From assembly GCA_029204225.1 (NCBI GenBank), contig CM055095.1, positions 68,304,305-68,368,304 on the forward strand: a DNA stretch of 64,000 nt, in the 5' to 3' direction. The stretch is from Diphasiastrum complanatum (lineage: Eukaryota > Streptophyta > Lycopodiopsida > Lycopodiales > Lycopodiaceae). The notes beneath the pieces are model-generated. The model saw nothing but the letters and a program-made list of their open reading frames with translations, had not been told where the DNA came from and did no database searches. Numbering within the stretch: position 1 is the stretch's first letter; each line of letters opens with the position of its first letter. The position numbers and the translations under genes were made by a program. This document shows, one piece after another, positions 31,663 through 41,468 of this stretch.

Positions 31663-32282
31663 CAAGTACAAGGCCATTGATCTGTGTTTGAATCTAATCC
31701 AGTTTTAGCAGGTTTTGGTGCAAAAAGCTAGTATTGGAAGGGCGAGCTGGTATCCAGGTTTTGGTGAGGGGATTTGATCCCAAACTTTTTCAGGATCAAA
31801 ATCCGTACTGTTCACACGTGTGGGCATCTCTGAACCAGCATTTAATAACCCATATTCATTGGATCATAGAAAATTCATATGGTGTCAGTTTGATGTAATT
31901 TTTGGTGCAAATCCTAGGATAAGCTACCAAGATCACTTGCCATTGATTAGTTTTGAATTTGTTTCATGAAAACTAATTAATCTAGGCTGATTTCAGACCT
32001 TCTTAAAGTGGAAACCAGGTCTTGAAAGTACATCAAAGTGAATGAGAGAGATAGAGTCAGTTTTTTGTCCAAGAATAGCCAAAATTGGCAAGATTTGCTT
32101 GAGTGTAGTTTTCATCTCATCTTATCGTCATTCCAGCTTGTGAGGGAGTGATATAACTGTGATTACAAATCCATCTGTTGGATTAGAAGTCAACATTTGA
32201 GTGAAACACTGCAAGTTTGAAACCTTTGTGAGTTTCAGGTCCAAACAAATCTATATCTTGTGTGTAGAATCTTGCTAGTAAG

Positions 32283-32891
32283 ATGGGATCAGTGGGAGCC
32301 TACCTTCTAGAAGCTAGTGAGAGGTTAAATTCTACCAATTATGCTATTTGGAAAGTGAGTATGGAGTCACTAATGGTGCTCCAGGATCTTTATGAGTTTA
32401 TAATAGATGATGAAGATGAACCTCTAGGTGCACAGGAATTAGTGAGATACAAGAAGAGGTCTAGGCTTGCACTTCACTGTATTAAGATGAATGTAAGCAA
32501 TGATCTTTTAAGGGAAGTATCATCATGTAAGAGTGCTAAAGAGGCTTGGGAATCTTTAAAATCTATCTATGAGTCTAGTAACACTTCGAGGGTTCTCATG
32601 CTTAGGAACCAGATTCTACAAAGCATGAAGAAGAGTGATGAGAATGCACAAGATTATGTGCTAAGAATCAAGTCTCTTAATAGGGAGTTAGCTTCCATTG
32701 GAGAGAAGATTCAAGATAGTGAGCTTGTTCAGAGTGTCCTAAATGGTCTAGGGAGTGGCTTTACAAATTTGGTCCAAAGCTTTGCAATCCAAGACACTTT
32801 GCCTACTATAGAAAAGCTACACAGTGTATTAGTAGCTGAAGAGTGTAGGATGTTGCATACCAATGCAAGAATGAATGCTATTTCTCTGTAG
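32283..32891 (+). CDS. copia gag (capsid part), ends in UAG
   Basis: A 202-residue capsid protein starting MGSVGAYLLEASERLNSTNY. It continues with AIWKVSMESLMVLQDLYEFI, EAWESLKSIYESSNTSRVLM, LQSMKKSDENAQDYVLRIKS and LVQSFAIQDTLPTIEKLHSV, all features of the UBN2-type copia gag that builds the particle. The frame ends in TAG at 32889-32891, and the next codon continues the nucleocapsid in the same frame (DGDEKANFS). The related copy at 51.7 kb has a His codon, CAT, at this place (LKLHDGDEKANFS), so the stop is probably a mutation; a CAG to TAG change is the simplest. Read-through cannot be excluded. Confidence 0.93.
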   Translation: MGSVGAYLLEASERLNSTNYAIWKVSMESLMVLQDLYEFIIDDEDEPLGAQELVRYKKRSRLALHCIKMNVSNDLLREVSSCKSAKEAWESLKSIYESSNTSRVLMLRNQILQSMKKSDENAQDYVLRIKSLNRELASIGEKIQDSELVQSVLNGLGSGFTNLVQSFAIQDTLPTIEKLHSVLVAEECRMLHTNARMNAISL

Positions 32892-35800
32892 GATGGTGAT
32901 GAGAAAGCTAATTTCTCATTTAAAAGCAAGAAGAAGACCAATGGCAAGAAGAAGCACTTCAAGGAGACCAAGGAGGAGGATGAGGCTTCAAGCTCAAAGG
33001 GCAAGATCAAAGACAAGTCCAAGTACAAATGTTTTTTCTGTGGAAAGAAAGGACATTTTGCATCAGAATGTCTCAAAAAGAAGAAGGCACAAGAGAGCAA
33101 ACAAAGCAACATTGCACATCAGGAGGAAGAGGAGGATGAAGAGTCATCCTTGATGGTTTCCAACAAACCACCATCATCCAAGAGCAACACCAATGATTCT
33201 TGGTGGATTGATAGTGGGGCAAGTTCCCACATGACATATCAAAAGGACATATTCTCCACCTTACTTTCTTACAATGACTTACATAGATCAATCTATACTG
33301 CAAGTAGTCAAGAATGTAAGATAAGTAGAATAGGAACAATTCCCTTGTATGTGGGATCATCCAAAAGGATGAATCTAGATAATGTTCTTTATGTTCCTAA
33401 GTTAACCAAGAATTTGCTTAGTGTTGGCCAGTTAATGGATAATGGCCTAGATGTACAATTTAAGCATGGAGTTTGTTCCATCCTTAGAAATGATGAATGT
33501 ATAGCCAAAGGCTTTAAGCAAGGTAGATTGTTTAAGCTTGATGCTAATATTGCAGTGGAGAGTGTTAACTTGGCAAAGGTGGAGCTATCAAAGGTGGAAC
33601 TGTGGCACAAAAGGTTGGGCCACCCCAACTACAAAGCCATGGAATCTATGACTACAAAGGAGCTTGCAATTGGACTCCCCAAGCATTTGTCAAAGTGTGG
33701 GAAGAGATGTGAAGCATGCAGCCTCTCAAAGGCTCACAAGCTACCCTTCTCAAGATCTACATCAAGATCAAACTCTCCTCTTGAACTCATCCATTCGGAT
33801 GTTCATAGTTTTTCACATGAGTCTAATGGTGGTGCCAAGTACTATGTAATCTTCATTGATGACTATTCTAGATTTTGTTGGATGTACCTCTTGTCTAGCA
33901 AATCAATGATGTTTGATTCTTTTGTAAAGTTCAAGACTTTGGTAGAAAATCAACTTAGTACCAAGATTAAGGTATTAAGGAGTGATAATGGAGGTGAATA
34001 TGTCTCCAATAAGTTGATTGACTTTTGTATTTCTAATGGCATAAAGAGGGAGTTGTCATGTCCATACACCCCTCAACAAAATGGAGTGAGTGAGAGAAGA
34101 AATAGATCTCTTTGTGAGTGTGCTAAGGCCTTAAGGCTAGATGCTTCTCTATCCAAACCATTTTGGGGTGAAGCAATAACTTGTGCTAACTATTTGTGCA
34201 ATAGATTGCCAAACCAAGCCATTGGAGGAATCACACCATTTGAAGCTCTATTTGGAGAGAAGCCCAATCTCAAAGATCTCAAAGTTTTTGGATCCACTTG
34301 CTACGTACACCAATCCTTGGATAAGAGAAGGAAGGATGATGCAACATCCATCAAAGGCATCTTTGTGGGATATGGTGAGAATAGCAAAGGTTATAGAGTC
34401 TTCAATCCCATCACTAGCAAGGTGATAGTGAGTAGGGATGTTATTTTTTATGAAGGACATGCTTGTGATTTGGATGATAATGCTACTAATCATCTTGATG
34501 CCAAGGATCATGCTAGGATGGAGGAGGAGCTTCCAAGTGAAGAAGAACTTGAGGATCCACCTCAAGATGCAAGAACTCCAAGAACTCCAAGAAGATCCAC
34601 AAGGGCAAGATCCGAGCCATTGAGGCTCACCTATGATGGTCAAGGTGATCAAAGGGTAGGCTCATCATCTTTCACATCTTACACCTTTCTTACTTCAATG
34701 TTAGATGAGCCAACATGCTATGAAGATGCTTGTAAGTCTAAAAGTTGGATGGATGCTATGCAAGTAGAGTATGATGCTCTTATTGAGAATCATACTTGGG
34801 ATCTTGTGGATCTTCCTCAAGGGAAGAAACCTCTTGATTGCAAGTGGGTGTTTAGATTGAAGTATAATCAAGATGGATCAATAAGCAAGCATAAAGCTAG
34901 GCTTGTTGCCAAAGGTATTTTACAAACCAAAGGCATTGACTATGATGAGACTTTTGCTCCTGTGGCTAAGCTTGTTACTATCAGGTTGATCATTAGTCTT
35001 GCTACAACCTTCAATTGGGAGCTATTCCAACTTGACTTCACAAATGCATTCCTCAATGGTTATTTGGAGGAAGAGATCTACATGAGGCAACCCGAGGGCT
35101 TCATCAAGGCAAAGCATGAAGGAAAGGTGTGTTTTTTGAAGAAGAGCCTTTATGGGCTCAAGCAAGCACCTAGAGCATGGTACTCTAGGCTAAACTCTTT
35201 TCTCATTTCCATCAATTTTGTAATGAGTGCCTATGATCCATCATTGTATATAAGTTTTCATGATGGCATGATCATTATTCTTGTTTTGTATGTAGATGAC
35301 ATTATCTTGAGTGCTAATGATCTAGATGGAATTAGAAACGTAAAAATTGCTTTAGCAAAAGAGTTTAAGATGGTAGATCTCGGCCTATTGAGCTTCATTC
35401 TTGGAATAGAGGTTATTAGAGGATGTGATTTTAGCCTCATTTGTCAATCTAAATATGCTACATCCATCCTAGATAGATTTGGAATGAAGAATTGTAAAGG
35501 CATTGAGACACCAATGGAGCAACATGTAAAAGCATCTATTGGTTGTGATGAAGCATCCTTTGAGGACATCACATTATATAGAAGGCTTATTGGCTCCTTG
35601 ATCTATTTAACTATAACTAGACTTGATCTTAGTTATAGTGTTGTAAAGTTAAGCCAATTCATGCAAAGTCCTCTAGTTTCACATTGGAAGATGGCCAAAA
35701 GAGTTCTTAGATACATTTCATTCACTAAGAATTTTGGTATTTTGTATAGAGGAACTAATCTTGGCTTAAGAGCCTATAGTGACTCGGATTTTGCAGGTGA

Positions 35801-36305
35801 CAAAGTGGATAGAAGATCAACAAGTGCCTTTGCCACCTTTCTATGTGATGGAGTAGTATCATGGCTTTCCAAAAAGCAAGATACCATCTCCCTATCTTCC
35901 ACAGAATCCGAATACAAGGCCTTGACATCAACATGCAAGGAGGTCTTGTGGCTCAAAAGGCTATTGGTGGAGCTTCATGTCATGGAAGAGGAGATCCCTA
36001 TCATCTATTGTGACAACAAATCAGCCCAATCACTTGCAACTAATCCTACATTCCATGCAAGGAGCAAACACATCGAAATTGCTCATCATTTCGTGAGGGA
36101 AAAAGTGCAAGCTAAAGAGATCAAGCTCCAACACGTGTCATCATCAAGTTGCTTGGCTGATTTGTTTACTAAACCTTTACCTAAAGATTCATTTGTCAAG
36201 CTTAGATCTTCAATTGGAGTTATTGATAAAAGCATTGTGATCTCCAAGGCTAGATTTGAGGAGGAGTGTGAAAAATTGCCTACATTGGCAAATCTAGCCA
36301 TGTAG
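32892..36305 (+). CDS. copia nucleocapsid-protease-integrase-RT-RNase H polyprotein
   Basis: Continues the gag frame; its first internal ATG is at 33147. Numbered from the gag start: zinc knuckle CFFCGKKGHFASEC at 250-263; protease WWIDSGASSHM with catalytic Asp 310; GAG-pre-integrase LWHKRLGHPN and CGKRCEACSL; integrase core FIDDYSRF, VLRSDNGGEY and PQQNGVSERRN (D,D,E); RT KHKARLVAKG, DETFAPVAKL, QLDFTNAFLNG and the catalytic YVDD at about 1003-1006 (35289-35300); RNase H YSDSDFAGD, ISLSSTESEYKAL, CDNKSAQSLA; then HARSKHIEIAHHFVREKV. The last 12-13 residues and stop (36303-36305) are encoded by the 3' LTR. No catalytic residue is missing. Expression would need an upstream start or read-through. 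Confidence 0.96.
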   Translation, partial: DGDEKANFSFKSKKKTNGKKKHFKETKEEDEASSSKGKIKDKSKYKCFFCGKKGHFASECLKKKKAQESKQSNIAHQEEEEDEESSLMVSNKPPSSKSNTNDSWWIDSGASSHMTYQKDIFSTLLSYNDLHRSIYTASSQECKISRIGTIPLYVGSSKRMNLDNVLYVPKLTKNLLSVGQLMDNGLDVQFKHGVCSILRNDECIAKGFKQGRLFKLDANIAVESVNLAKVELSKVELWHKRLGHPNYKAMESMTTKELAIGLPKHLSKCGKRCEACSLSKAHKLPFSRSTSRSNSPLELIHSDVHSFSHESNGGAKYYVIFIDDYSRFCWMYLLSSKSMMFDSFVKFKTLVENQLSTKIKVLRSDNGGEYVSNKLIDFCISNGIKRELSCPYTPQQNGVSERRNRSLCECAKALRLDASLSKPFWGEAITCANYLCNRLPNQAIGGITPFEALFGEKPNLKDLKVFGSTCYVHQSLDKRRKDDATSIKGIFVGYGENSKGYRVFNPITSKVIVSRDVIFYEGHACDLDDNATNHLDAKDHARMEEELPSEEELEDPPQDARTPRTPRRSTRARSEPLRLTYDGQGDQRVGSSSFTSYTFLTSMLDEPTCYEDACKSKSWMDAMQVEYDALIENHTWDLVDLPQGKKPLDCKWVFRLKYNQDGSISKHKARLVAKGILQTKGIDYDETFAPVAKLVTIRLIISLATTFNWELFQLDFTNAFLNGYLEEEIYMRQPEGFIKAKHEGKVCFLKKSLYGLKQAPRAWYSRLNSFLISINFVMSAYDPSLYISFHDGMIIILVLYVDDIILSANDLDGIRNVKIALAKEFKMVDLGLLSFILGIEVIRGCDFSLICQSKYATSILDRFGMKNCKGIETPMEQHVKASIGCDEASFEDITLYRRLIGSLIYLTITRLDLSYSVVKLSQFMQSPLVSHWKMAKRVLRYISFTKNFGILYRGTNLGLRAYSDSDFAGDKVDRRSTSAFATFLCDGVVSWLSKKQDTISLSSTESEYKALTSTCKEVLWLKRLLVELHVMEEEIPIIYCDNKSAQSLATNPTFHARSKHIEIAHHFVREKVQAKEIKLQHVSSSSCLADLFTKPLPKDSFVKLRSSIGVIDKSIVISKARFEEECEKLPTLANLAM
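36255..36266 (+). other. polypurine tract
   Basis: TTTGAGGAGGAG lies directly before the 3' LTR. Such a purine run resists RNase H and primes plus-strand DNA. Here it is also coding sequence for the end of the polyprotein (FEEE). Confidence 0.75.
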
Positions 36306-36957
36306 AATATTGTACATTTTGTCAATATTGTTTGTTGGTTACTTGAATGGCCAAAGTGTCACTTGTACATACACACCTAAAGTAGGTTACCACGAGTCAA
36401 GAGGAGTGATTGTGTCTATTTGGTAGTGATTCCTACTTTGTAGGATCTAGACCATGATTTATGATGAGATTTGTACCTACCATGCACCTACCAAGCATGA
36501 CTCTTGGATCTAGACCAGGGTTTTCACATTAGGGCAAGAAAGTGGAGTCTACTTCCTTATTACATGCTGGATTTTCACCTAACTTTGCAAAGGAAGTGTG
36601 TTTTACTATGTATTTCCATTCTCCATAGTGAGAAGATAGAAACTTTTTGGAGCCTCAAGGAGAAACTCGAGTTTCCTCTCATTGTATGGTGATTACTCTA
36701 TTTTTCCAATGAAACCCAGCTTTGGCACTTTGTAAACACTGTCTACAGGCCGTACTACAGCCTTATTTCCACACGTGTGGAGTTGGATTAGACTATTTGA
36801 TCAATGCTTTGATTGTCTCTACTTGTTTCCTATCAAGCTGCTAAACTAGATCTTGTTTTCTGATGACTAGTTTCTGATAGATTGTTTAACAAGCATACAA
36901 TCACCTTGTGGATCATTCAAAGATCCATTTATGGTCCTTAGTACTGTACTTTTCACA
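36267..36957 (+). repeat. 3' LTR, 691 bp
   Basis: Same length and ends as the 5' LTR. Differences seen: T for C near 36359, A for G near 36406, G for T near 36610 and C for T near 36740. It includes the last codons and stop of the polyprotein frame. Confidence 0.97.
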
Positions 36958-36962
36958 ATTGT
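36958..36962 (+). other. target site duplication, right copy (ATTGT)
   Basis: Matches 30955-30959. Removing one copy and the element leaves the gypsy integrase frame continuous across the site (VEAEAT then IKNDAKT). Confidence 0.95.
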
Positions 36963-37935
36963 GGCTTCGGCCTCTACCATCTTGGTAGCATAGTCCATGG
37001 CAACGAGTATGTAACGACGACAAGTTTTACGCGTGATCGGTTAGATAGGTCCTACAAAATCTATCCCCCACTTCTCAAAGGGTGCTAAGGGGATAATTGG
37101 AGTAAGCGGCCAATGTGTTGCGAAGCTGGGTTTCCTCATCCTCTGGCATGCATCACATTTTTTAATGAATAATTTAACATCTCTATAGACGGTAGACCAC
37201 CAATATTTAGCATTGAAAATATGTTTTACAGTTTTTTTAAGAGCATAGTGACCCCCCGAATCTTCCTCATGTAATGCACTTATTACAGGAATTATCTCAG
37301 TTGGTTCTAAACATCGGCGGAGACTATCGTCAGTTCCTAATTTATACAATATACTATTTACAATCGTATAAGGTCCTACCTTAGAAAGAAAAACAGTTTT
37401 TTGATGTTTATTAAAATGTTCAGGATATATTAGGGCCTGAAAGAAATTAATAACGTCCATATAAATTGATGTTTCTGATTGAATACGCATTATATGTTCA
37501 TTTGGAAATTCATCAGAAATGGGTTCTAATTGATTTTTTGTTTGGAGGCGGGATATATAATCAGCATTTTGATGATCCTTGCCTCTTCTTAATTCTACTT
37601 CATAATTAAACTCATCTAATAATAATATTCATCTAGCTATTCTACCCGAAAGATCAAGTTTAGTCACTAAATGTTTTAATGCGTAGTGATCTACGTGAAA
37701 AACAAAAGGGTATCCTAAAAGGTAATGTCTAAATTTCTTTACTGAATAAATCATCCCTAGTGCTTCTCGCTCTGTAGCGAAATAATTCTTTTCTAATGCA
37801 GCGAGTTGCCTTCCTGCATAGTGAATTGGATAATTTATATTTTAGTCATCTTTCTGACTAAGCACTACACCTATCGCAAACGATGATGTGTCTACATATA
37901 CATGGAATTTTTTAGCCGAATTTGGAGGTCTAACC
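36963..37935 (-). pseudogene. gypsy RNase H and integrase (dual-protease element)
   Basis: Read downwards: RNase H with FHVYVDTSSFAIGVVLSQKD, HYAGRQLAALEKNYFATERE, FRHYLLGYPFVFHVDHYALK and WILLLDEFNYEVELRRGKDH. Integrase follows with the zinc domain (ALHEEDSGGHYALKKTV, KKCDACQRMRKPS) and the start of the core (FEKWGIDFVGPI, a stop, YILVAMDYATKMVEAEAT). The first catalytic Asp of the core is in the WGIDFVGP turn. Stops occur near 37042 and 37845. The rest of the integrase is partly at 30920-30959. Confidence 0.9.
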
Positions 37936-39145
37936 CTAGTGGCTTCTGCTAATGACTGTTCCAAGTTTGCTGATGGTCCTATGTCCAATGGTACTCAACA
38001 AATTTTTTAGTAAACTTGTTAAAGAAGCTACTATTATAGCATAATCTTTAATTATCCTCCGATAGTAACCTACATGTCCTAGAAAACCTCTAAGCTCTCT
38101 TAAATTGGTTGGTTCTAATAATTCTGAAATCATTTTTATTTTTTCGATGTCGGCTTGTATACCATCCTTCGAAATTTTATGCCCTAAAAGGATGTCTTCC
38201 CTCATCCCAAAGTAACACTTAGCTGGATGCAGTTTAAGAGATGTCTCTTGACATCTTCTCAATGTTTTCTCTAATGCATCTAAATGGTTTTTAGTTGATG
38301 AATAGACACAAAAGACAACCATAAAAATTTCTAAAAACTTTCTTAAATTTTTTTGAAAAATATTTGTCATCATACGTTGGAATGTGGCAGGTGCATTACA
38401 AAGACCAAAGGGCATTCGTGTATATGCATATGTCCCCCAATCAGTGGTGAAAGTAGTTTTGGATCTATCTTCCTCTTTTATAAAAACTTGGTTATAACCT
38501 GAGAATCCATCTAAAAAACTATAATGTTCATGTCCAGCTACCTGGTCAAGAATGGTATATGTATACAACAGAGGATGATAATCTTTTGTTGTGGCAGCAT
38601 TTAGTTTTCTAAAATCTTGACAAACTCTAATCTTGCCCGTGTTCTTCTTAGGTACTATAACTATTGGTGACACCCACTCACTGCTTAGAACATGATATAT
38701 AATACCCGCTCTAAGACATCTATCTAATTCGTCTTTTACTAATAAAGAGTACTTTGGATTCAATCTATATTGGCGCTGCCTAACATGTATTGTTTCTTGA
38801 ATGAGATCTATTCTATGTTCACCCCATTTAACTGGTATAACTGTTAAATCATCCATCGACCAAGCAAACATATTTTGGTATTTTTTAAGAAGCAATATAT
38901 ACTCTTCATGTTCTTGGTCCGATTGGTGTTTATATAGATTCAAAGTTTTACCTTTATTAATTTCTATTTCTACATAATCTGTTTTATCTACCATCCCCTC
39001 AGTCAGACTTGTTCTGGTTCCACCCAGAACTTCTCTTGACTCGGATGTTGTCGGTATGTCTACTTCCTCATCAATCTCATAGCATTCTATGAAATTGATC
39101 CATGATTCGGCAGGTCTAGCTAACTCCTCACCCCATCTCAAAAGG
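37936..39145 (-). pseudogene. gypsy reverse transcriptase with mutated active site
   Basis: After the protease the frame continues with WINFIECYEIDEEVDIPTT, YILLLKKYQNMFAWSMDDL, RQRQYRLNPKYSLLVKDELD, WVSPIVIVPKKNTGKIRVCQ, HYSFLDGFSGYNQVFIKEED, MPFGLCNAPATFQRMMTNIF, LLGHKISKDGIQADIEKIKM and GFLGHVGYYRRIIKDYA. The catalytic box that should read x-D-D is FMVVF (codons GTT GTC at 38314-38319), so both metal-binding aspartates are Val; two A-to-T changes would explain it. The enzyme could not polymerise DNA. The C-terminal tail after SLLKNLL is frameshifted. Confidence 0.93.
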
Positions 39146-39738
39146 TGACCCCCTATTGGACTGGCTATGAGAATACCTGGAAAAAATATCTGTTTGGTAG
39201 ACCAATTTATAATAGCATCTGCTTGATATAACCATGGTCTTTCAAATAATATCGAATAAGGTGGTGTATCTACTGGATTTATGACAAGAAAATTCATAAC
39301 AAACGTCTCTGTCTCTATAACTACGTTAATACCTTTTAGCTCGCCTACTGGTATACATTTAGTCGCATCTGCTAAATGGATTTCATGATAAGTGATAGGC
39401 TGTATCTGGTTTTCTAATCCTAATTCTTTAACCATTGTTTTTGTTACTAGGTTGATACTAGATCCTGAGTCTATTAGTATTCTATCTATGGTTTGATCTC
39501 CTATGATCACACTAATCTCTAGAACTCCACAATCTCCTCTATCTACATATTCTACTCTATTACTGTATGCCGGTATTCTTAAGGTAACTAACATCTCCCC
39601 TTCCTCAGTCCCTACTGATTGAAGCCCTTCTTCCTCCGAAGTATAGCTCGAGGAAGATGTAGGTGTCTCACCTTCGTACTTATCTTTTTCCCATGATATG
39701 GAAATTCTTTTATGACTTTTTCCAGTCGGTGTCTCCAT
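39146..39738 (-). pseudogene. second retropepsin domain of the gypsy element
   Basis: The minus-strand frame (ATG at 39738) includes a Ser/Glu-rich linker (SSSSYTSEEEGLQSVG), LVTLRIPAYSNRVEYVDRGD, LEISVIIGDQTIDRILIDSG with catalytic DSGSSINLV (near 39462), ELGLENQIQPITYHEIHLAD, CIPVGELKGINVVIETE, and the closing YSILFERPWLYQADAIINWS. This is a full aspartic protease fold core (DSG plus the LGRPW-like flap). It is in the same frame as the RT that follows and as the first protease upstream. The pattern I know for Ty3/gypsy has one protease. Confidence 0.88.
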
Positions 39739-40410
39739 ATGGTCTCTGAAAATAATCTTCTTTTTCTTCTAGTGGGTTATAACATCGGCCTGATAGAACC
39801 ATGGTCGTCCTAATAACACTCTATATGACGATTGTCTCGTAGTATATTATAAAATCCATAAGAAACTCATGTCTCCAATATAAACTATAACCTGATATAG
39901 TTCTCCTATTGGTGATCTTCTAGTTGCATCGGCTAACCTTAAATGTCTTAAAGTGTGTGCTATTCTATGATGAATGTCTAATTCATGTGCTGTTTCTTCA
40001 GTCATTATATTTACACTAGATCCGGAATCTATGGGTACATTATCTAAGATGCAGCCATTAATTACTACTTGAATCTCTGGTTGGCCTTCATCACCATAAT
40101 TAACTAATCCTATGTTGACTACTGGTAACTTTGAATTTTTTCTCTTTTTATTTTGCAAAAATTGCTTAATTTCTTTCTTATAATATTGGTTATCGTCTAA
40201 TAACTGTTTAAAAGCTATATTGGGCATTCTAGAAACAAGGTCTTCGACAATATTATAAGAATGGTTTCTAAGTGGTGACAGATCTCTAGGTATCTCGCTA
40301 CTTATAACTGGATCAGAAAATGTCACTTTCTTAACTTTTCTAGTTTCTTCGTCTAAAAGCTTCTTAGCTTTCAAACTAATATCAACATCATAATGTTTTT
40401 CACTAGACTT
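39739..40410 (-). pseudogene. first retropepsin domain of the gypsy element
   Basis: Read downwards: KKVTFSDPVISSEIPRDLSP, SYNIVEDLVSRMPNIAFKQL, LPVVNIGLVNYGDEGQPEI, VVINGCILDNVPIDSGSSVN (catalytic Asp near 40024), ELDIHHRIAHTLRHLRLADA, SPIGELYQVIVYIGDMSF, then a stop (39847-39849), SSYRVLLGRPWFYQADVITH, a stop where Trp is expected, and KKKKIIFRDHMETPTGKS. It aligns with the second domain along its whole length, including the segment after RPW-F/L-YQAD, at roughly one third identity by eye. The two stops are point changes; the frame is continuous with the second protease. Confidence 0.85.
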
Positions 40411-40862
40411 ATCAAGCTTTAATTCTTTATTACTAGGAATTTTTACTAACTGTTCTGCGACCTTCGTTTTTTCTGTGCAATTTTCCCAGTTTTTGTCTTA
40501 GTTTTCTTCTTATCTTTAAGAGTTAAAGAATCTTTACTACTTCGTGTAGTTACTTTATTTATTTTTTCCTCTAAATCTGGCCATTGATGATCTTGATCTA
40601 ACAATTCAGACTCTACTTCTATCCTCTGAACTATCATGTCAGTGTTAGTCTTAGATGACCGAAGGTCATCTTCCCTAGGCGAGTTTACAAACCTTAGGTT
40701 AGACCGTGGCTGTTGTGGCTGAGGACATTCAGTAGTGACATGCCCTTCGTCTTTACAGTTAGCGTAGAGCGGCACATATCCTGCTGATCTCCTGGGTTCA
40801 GGGCAATCAGGTGAATAGTGACTAGGGGCTCTGCAGTTGTAGCACGAACCCCTTACTCTTGA
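40411..40862 (-). pseudogene. gypsy nucleocapsid with two zinc knuckles
   Basis: The minus strand encodes CYNCRAPSHYSPDC (about 40830-40790) and, 12 residues on, YANCKDEGHVTTEC (about 40760-40720). The first is a complete CCHC knuckle; in the second the first Cys is Tyr. A basic linker follows (KKTKTKTGKIAQKKRRSQNS). A frameshift near 40410 separates this from the first protease. Everything upstream (capsid) is lost at the junction with LTR sequence at 40863. Confidence 0.8.
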
Positions 40863-41468
40863 GTACTAGAAGATAAGAGTTGACCATTTTTCTTAGATCC
40901 TATTTTGTAGGGAATATTCCTATATTCTAGGAGACTAGCTTTTTGGATTTTAGCCATGTTCTAGAAGGTCAACTATTGGATAAGGATCAAGGATGAATCA
41001 AATGGATAGATCTGAGTGATATGGCACTCTTCACAAGTGTGAAGACCTGCTGGACTGTACCAGACTTGTGGATGTACTTGATCCATAAAAGGCTCACCAT
41101 TTTGCTAAGAAGATTGATGAGACTTTTGCATTGTACACTTTTGTGAGGTTCTAGTCATTTGTCTTGTGATTTCTATGAATGATTGCTATCTAGGATGATT
41201 GTGCTTATTGTTTCAGGTGCAGGCCGTATTGTGGACAGTACTCCACACGTGTGAGGCCGCTCTCACTAATTAATGATGTGTTGATCCATTGCTCTTGCTT
41301 AAATCCAAGTGTGGTGAATCTAGATCAAGATCTAATGTGTAGAACTTGATGGATCCATTGATTAAGCAACCGATAACTCTCTATAATTGTAAAGTACAAT
41401 CATTATTGTCCTAAAAACTGTAAATGGAATAATCTTCTGAGTATTCATCTTATTCTTCTTCATTAGAA
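40863..41468 (+). repeat. inverted fragment of copia LTR
   Basis: 40863-41427 is the reverse complement of 16225-16790 with few differences, and carries the same CCACACGTGTG words. The extra 41 bp to 41468 (ending CTTCTTCATTAGAAGA) may be the true LTR end, absent from the copy at 16 kb. Relative to the LTR piece on its right it lies in opposite orientation, so an inversion or a second LTR in reverse is required. Confidence 0.78.

Larger units (their letters stand above)
30960..36957 (+). mobile_element. nearly intact young Ty1/copia element
   Basis: A complete 5998-bp element: 5' LTR 30960-31650, PBS 31651-31662, gag-pol frame 32283-36305, PPT just before 36267, 3' LTR 36267-36957, flanked by ATTGT duplications. 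The two 691-bp LTRs differ at about four positions by eye (C/T, G/A, T/G, T/C; about 0.6%), so the insertion is recent. All expected domains are present in one frame, interrupted only by a UAG at 32889-32891. It lies within the integrase frame of an older gypsy element. Confidence 0.97.
30920..40862 (-). mobile_element. Ty3/gypsy element with two protease domains, split by a copia
   Basis: Read on the minus strand: zinc knuckles (40860-40720), retropepsin 1 (about 40135-39745), retropepsin 2 (about 39560-39150), RT (38830-38000), RNase H (37930-37520) and integrase (37430-36963). Integrase then resumes at 30959-30920 on the far side of an inserted 6-kb copia, with the frame intact across the target site. 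Gag N-terminus, the rest of integrase and both LTRs are missing: the left edge meets unknown DNA at 30920 and the right edge an inverted LTR piece at 40863. The copy is inactive. Confidence 0.85.

Noticed and set aside
37936-40862. Endogenous pararetrovirus (caulimovirus-like) origin for the zinc-knuckle, protease and RT region
   Set aside because: A canonical gypsy integrase follows RNase H in the same orientation, and no movement-protein motif is visible, so an LTR retrotransposon explains it.
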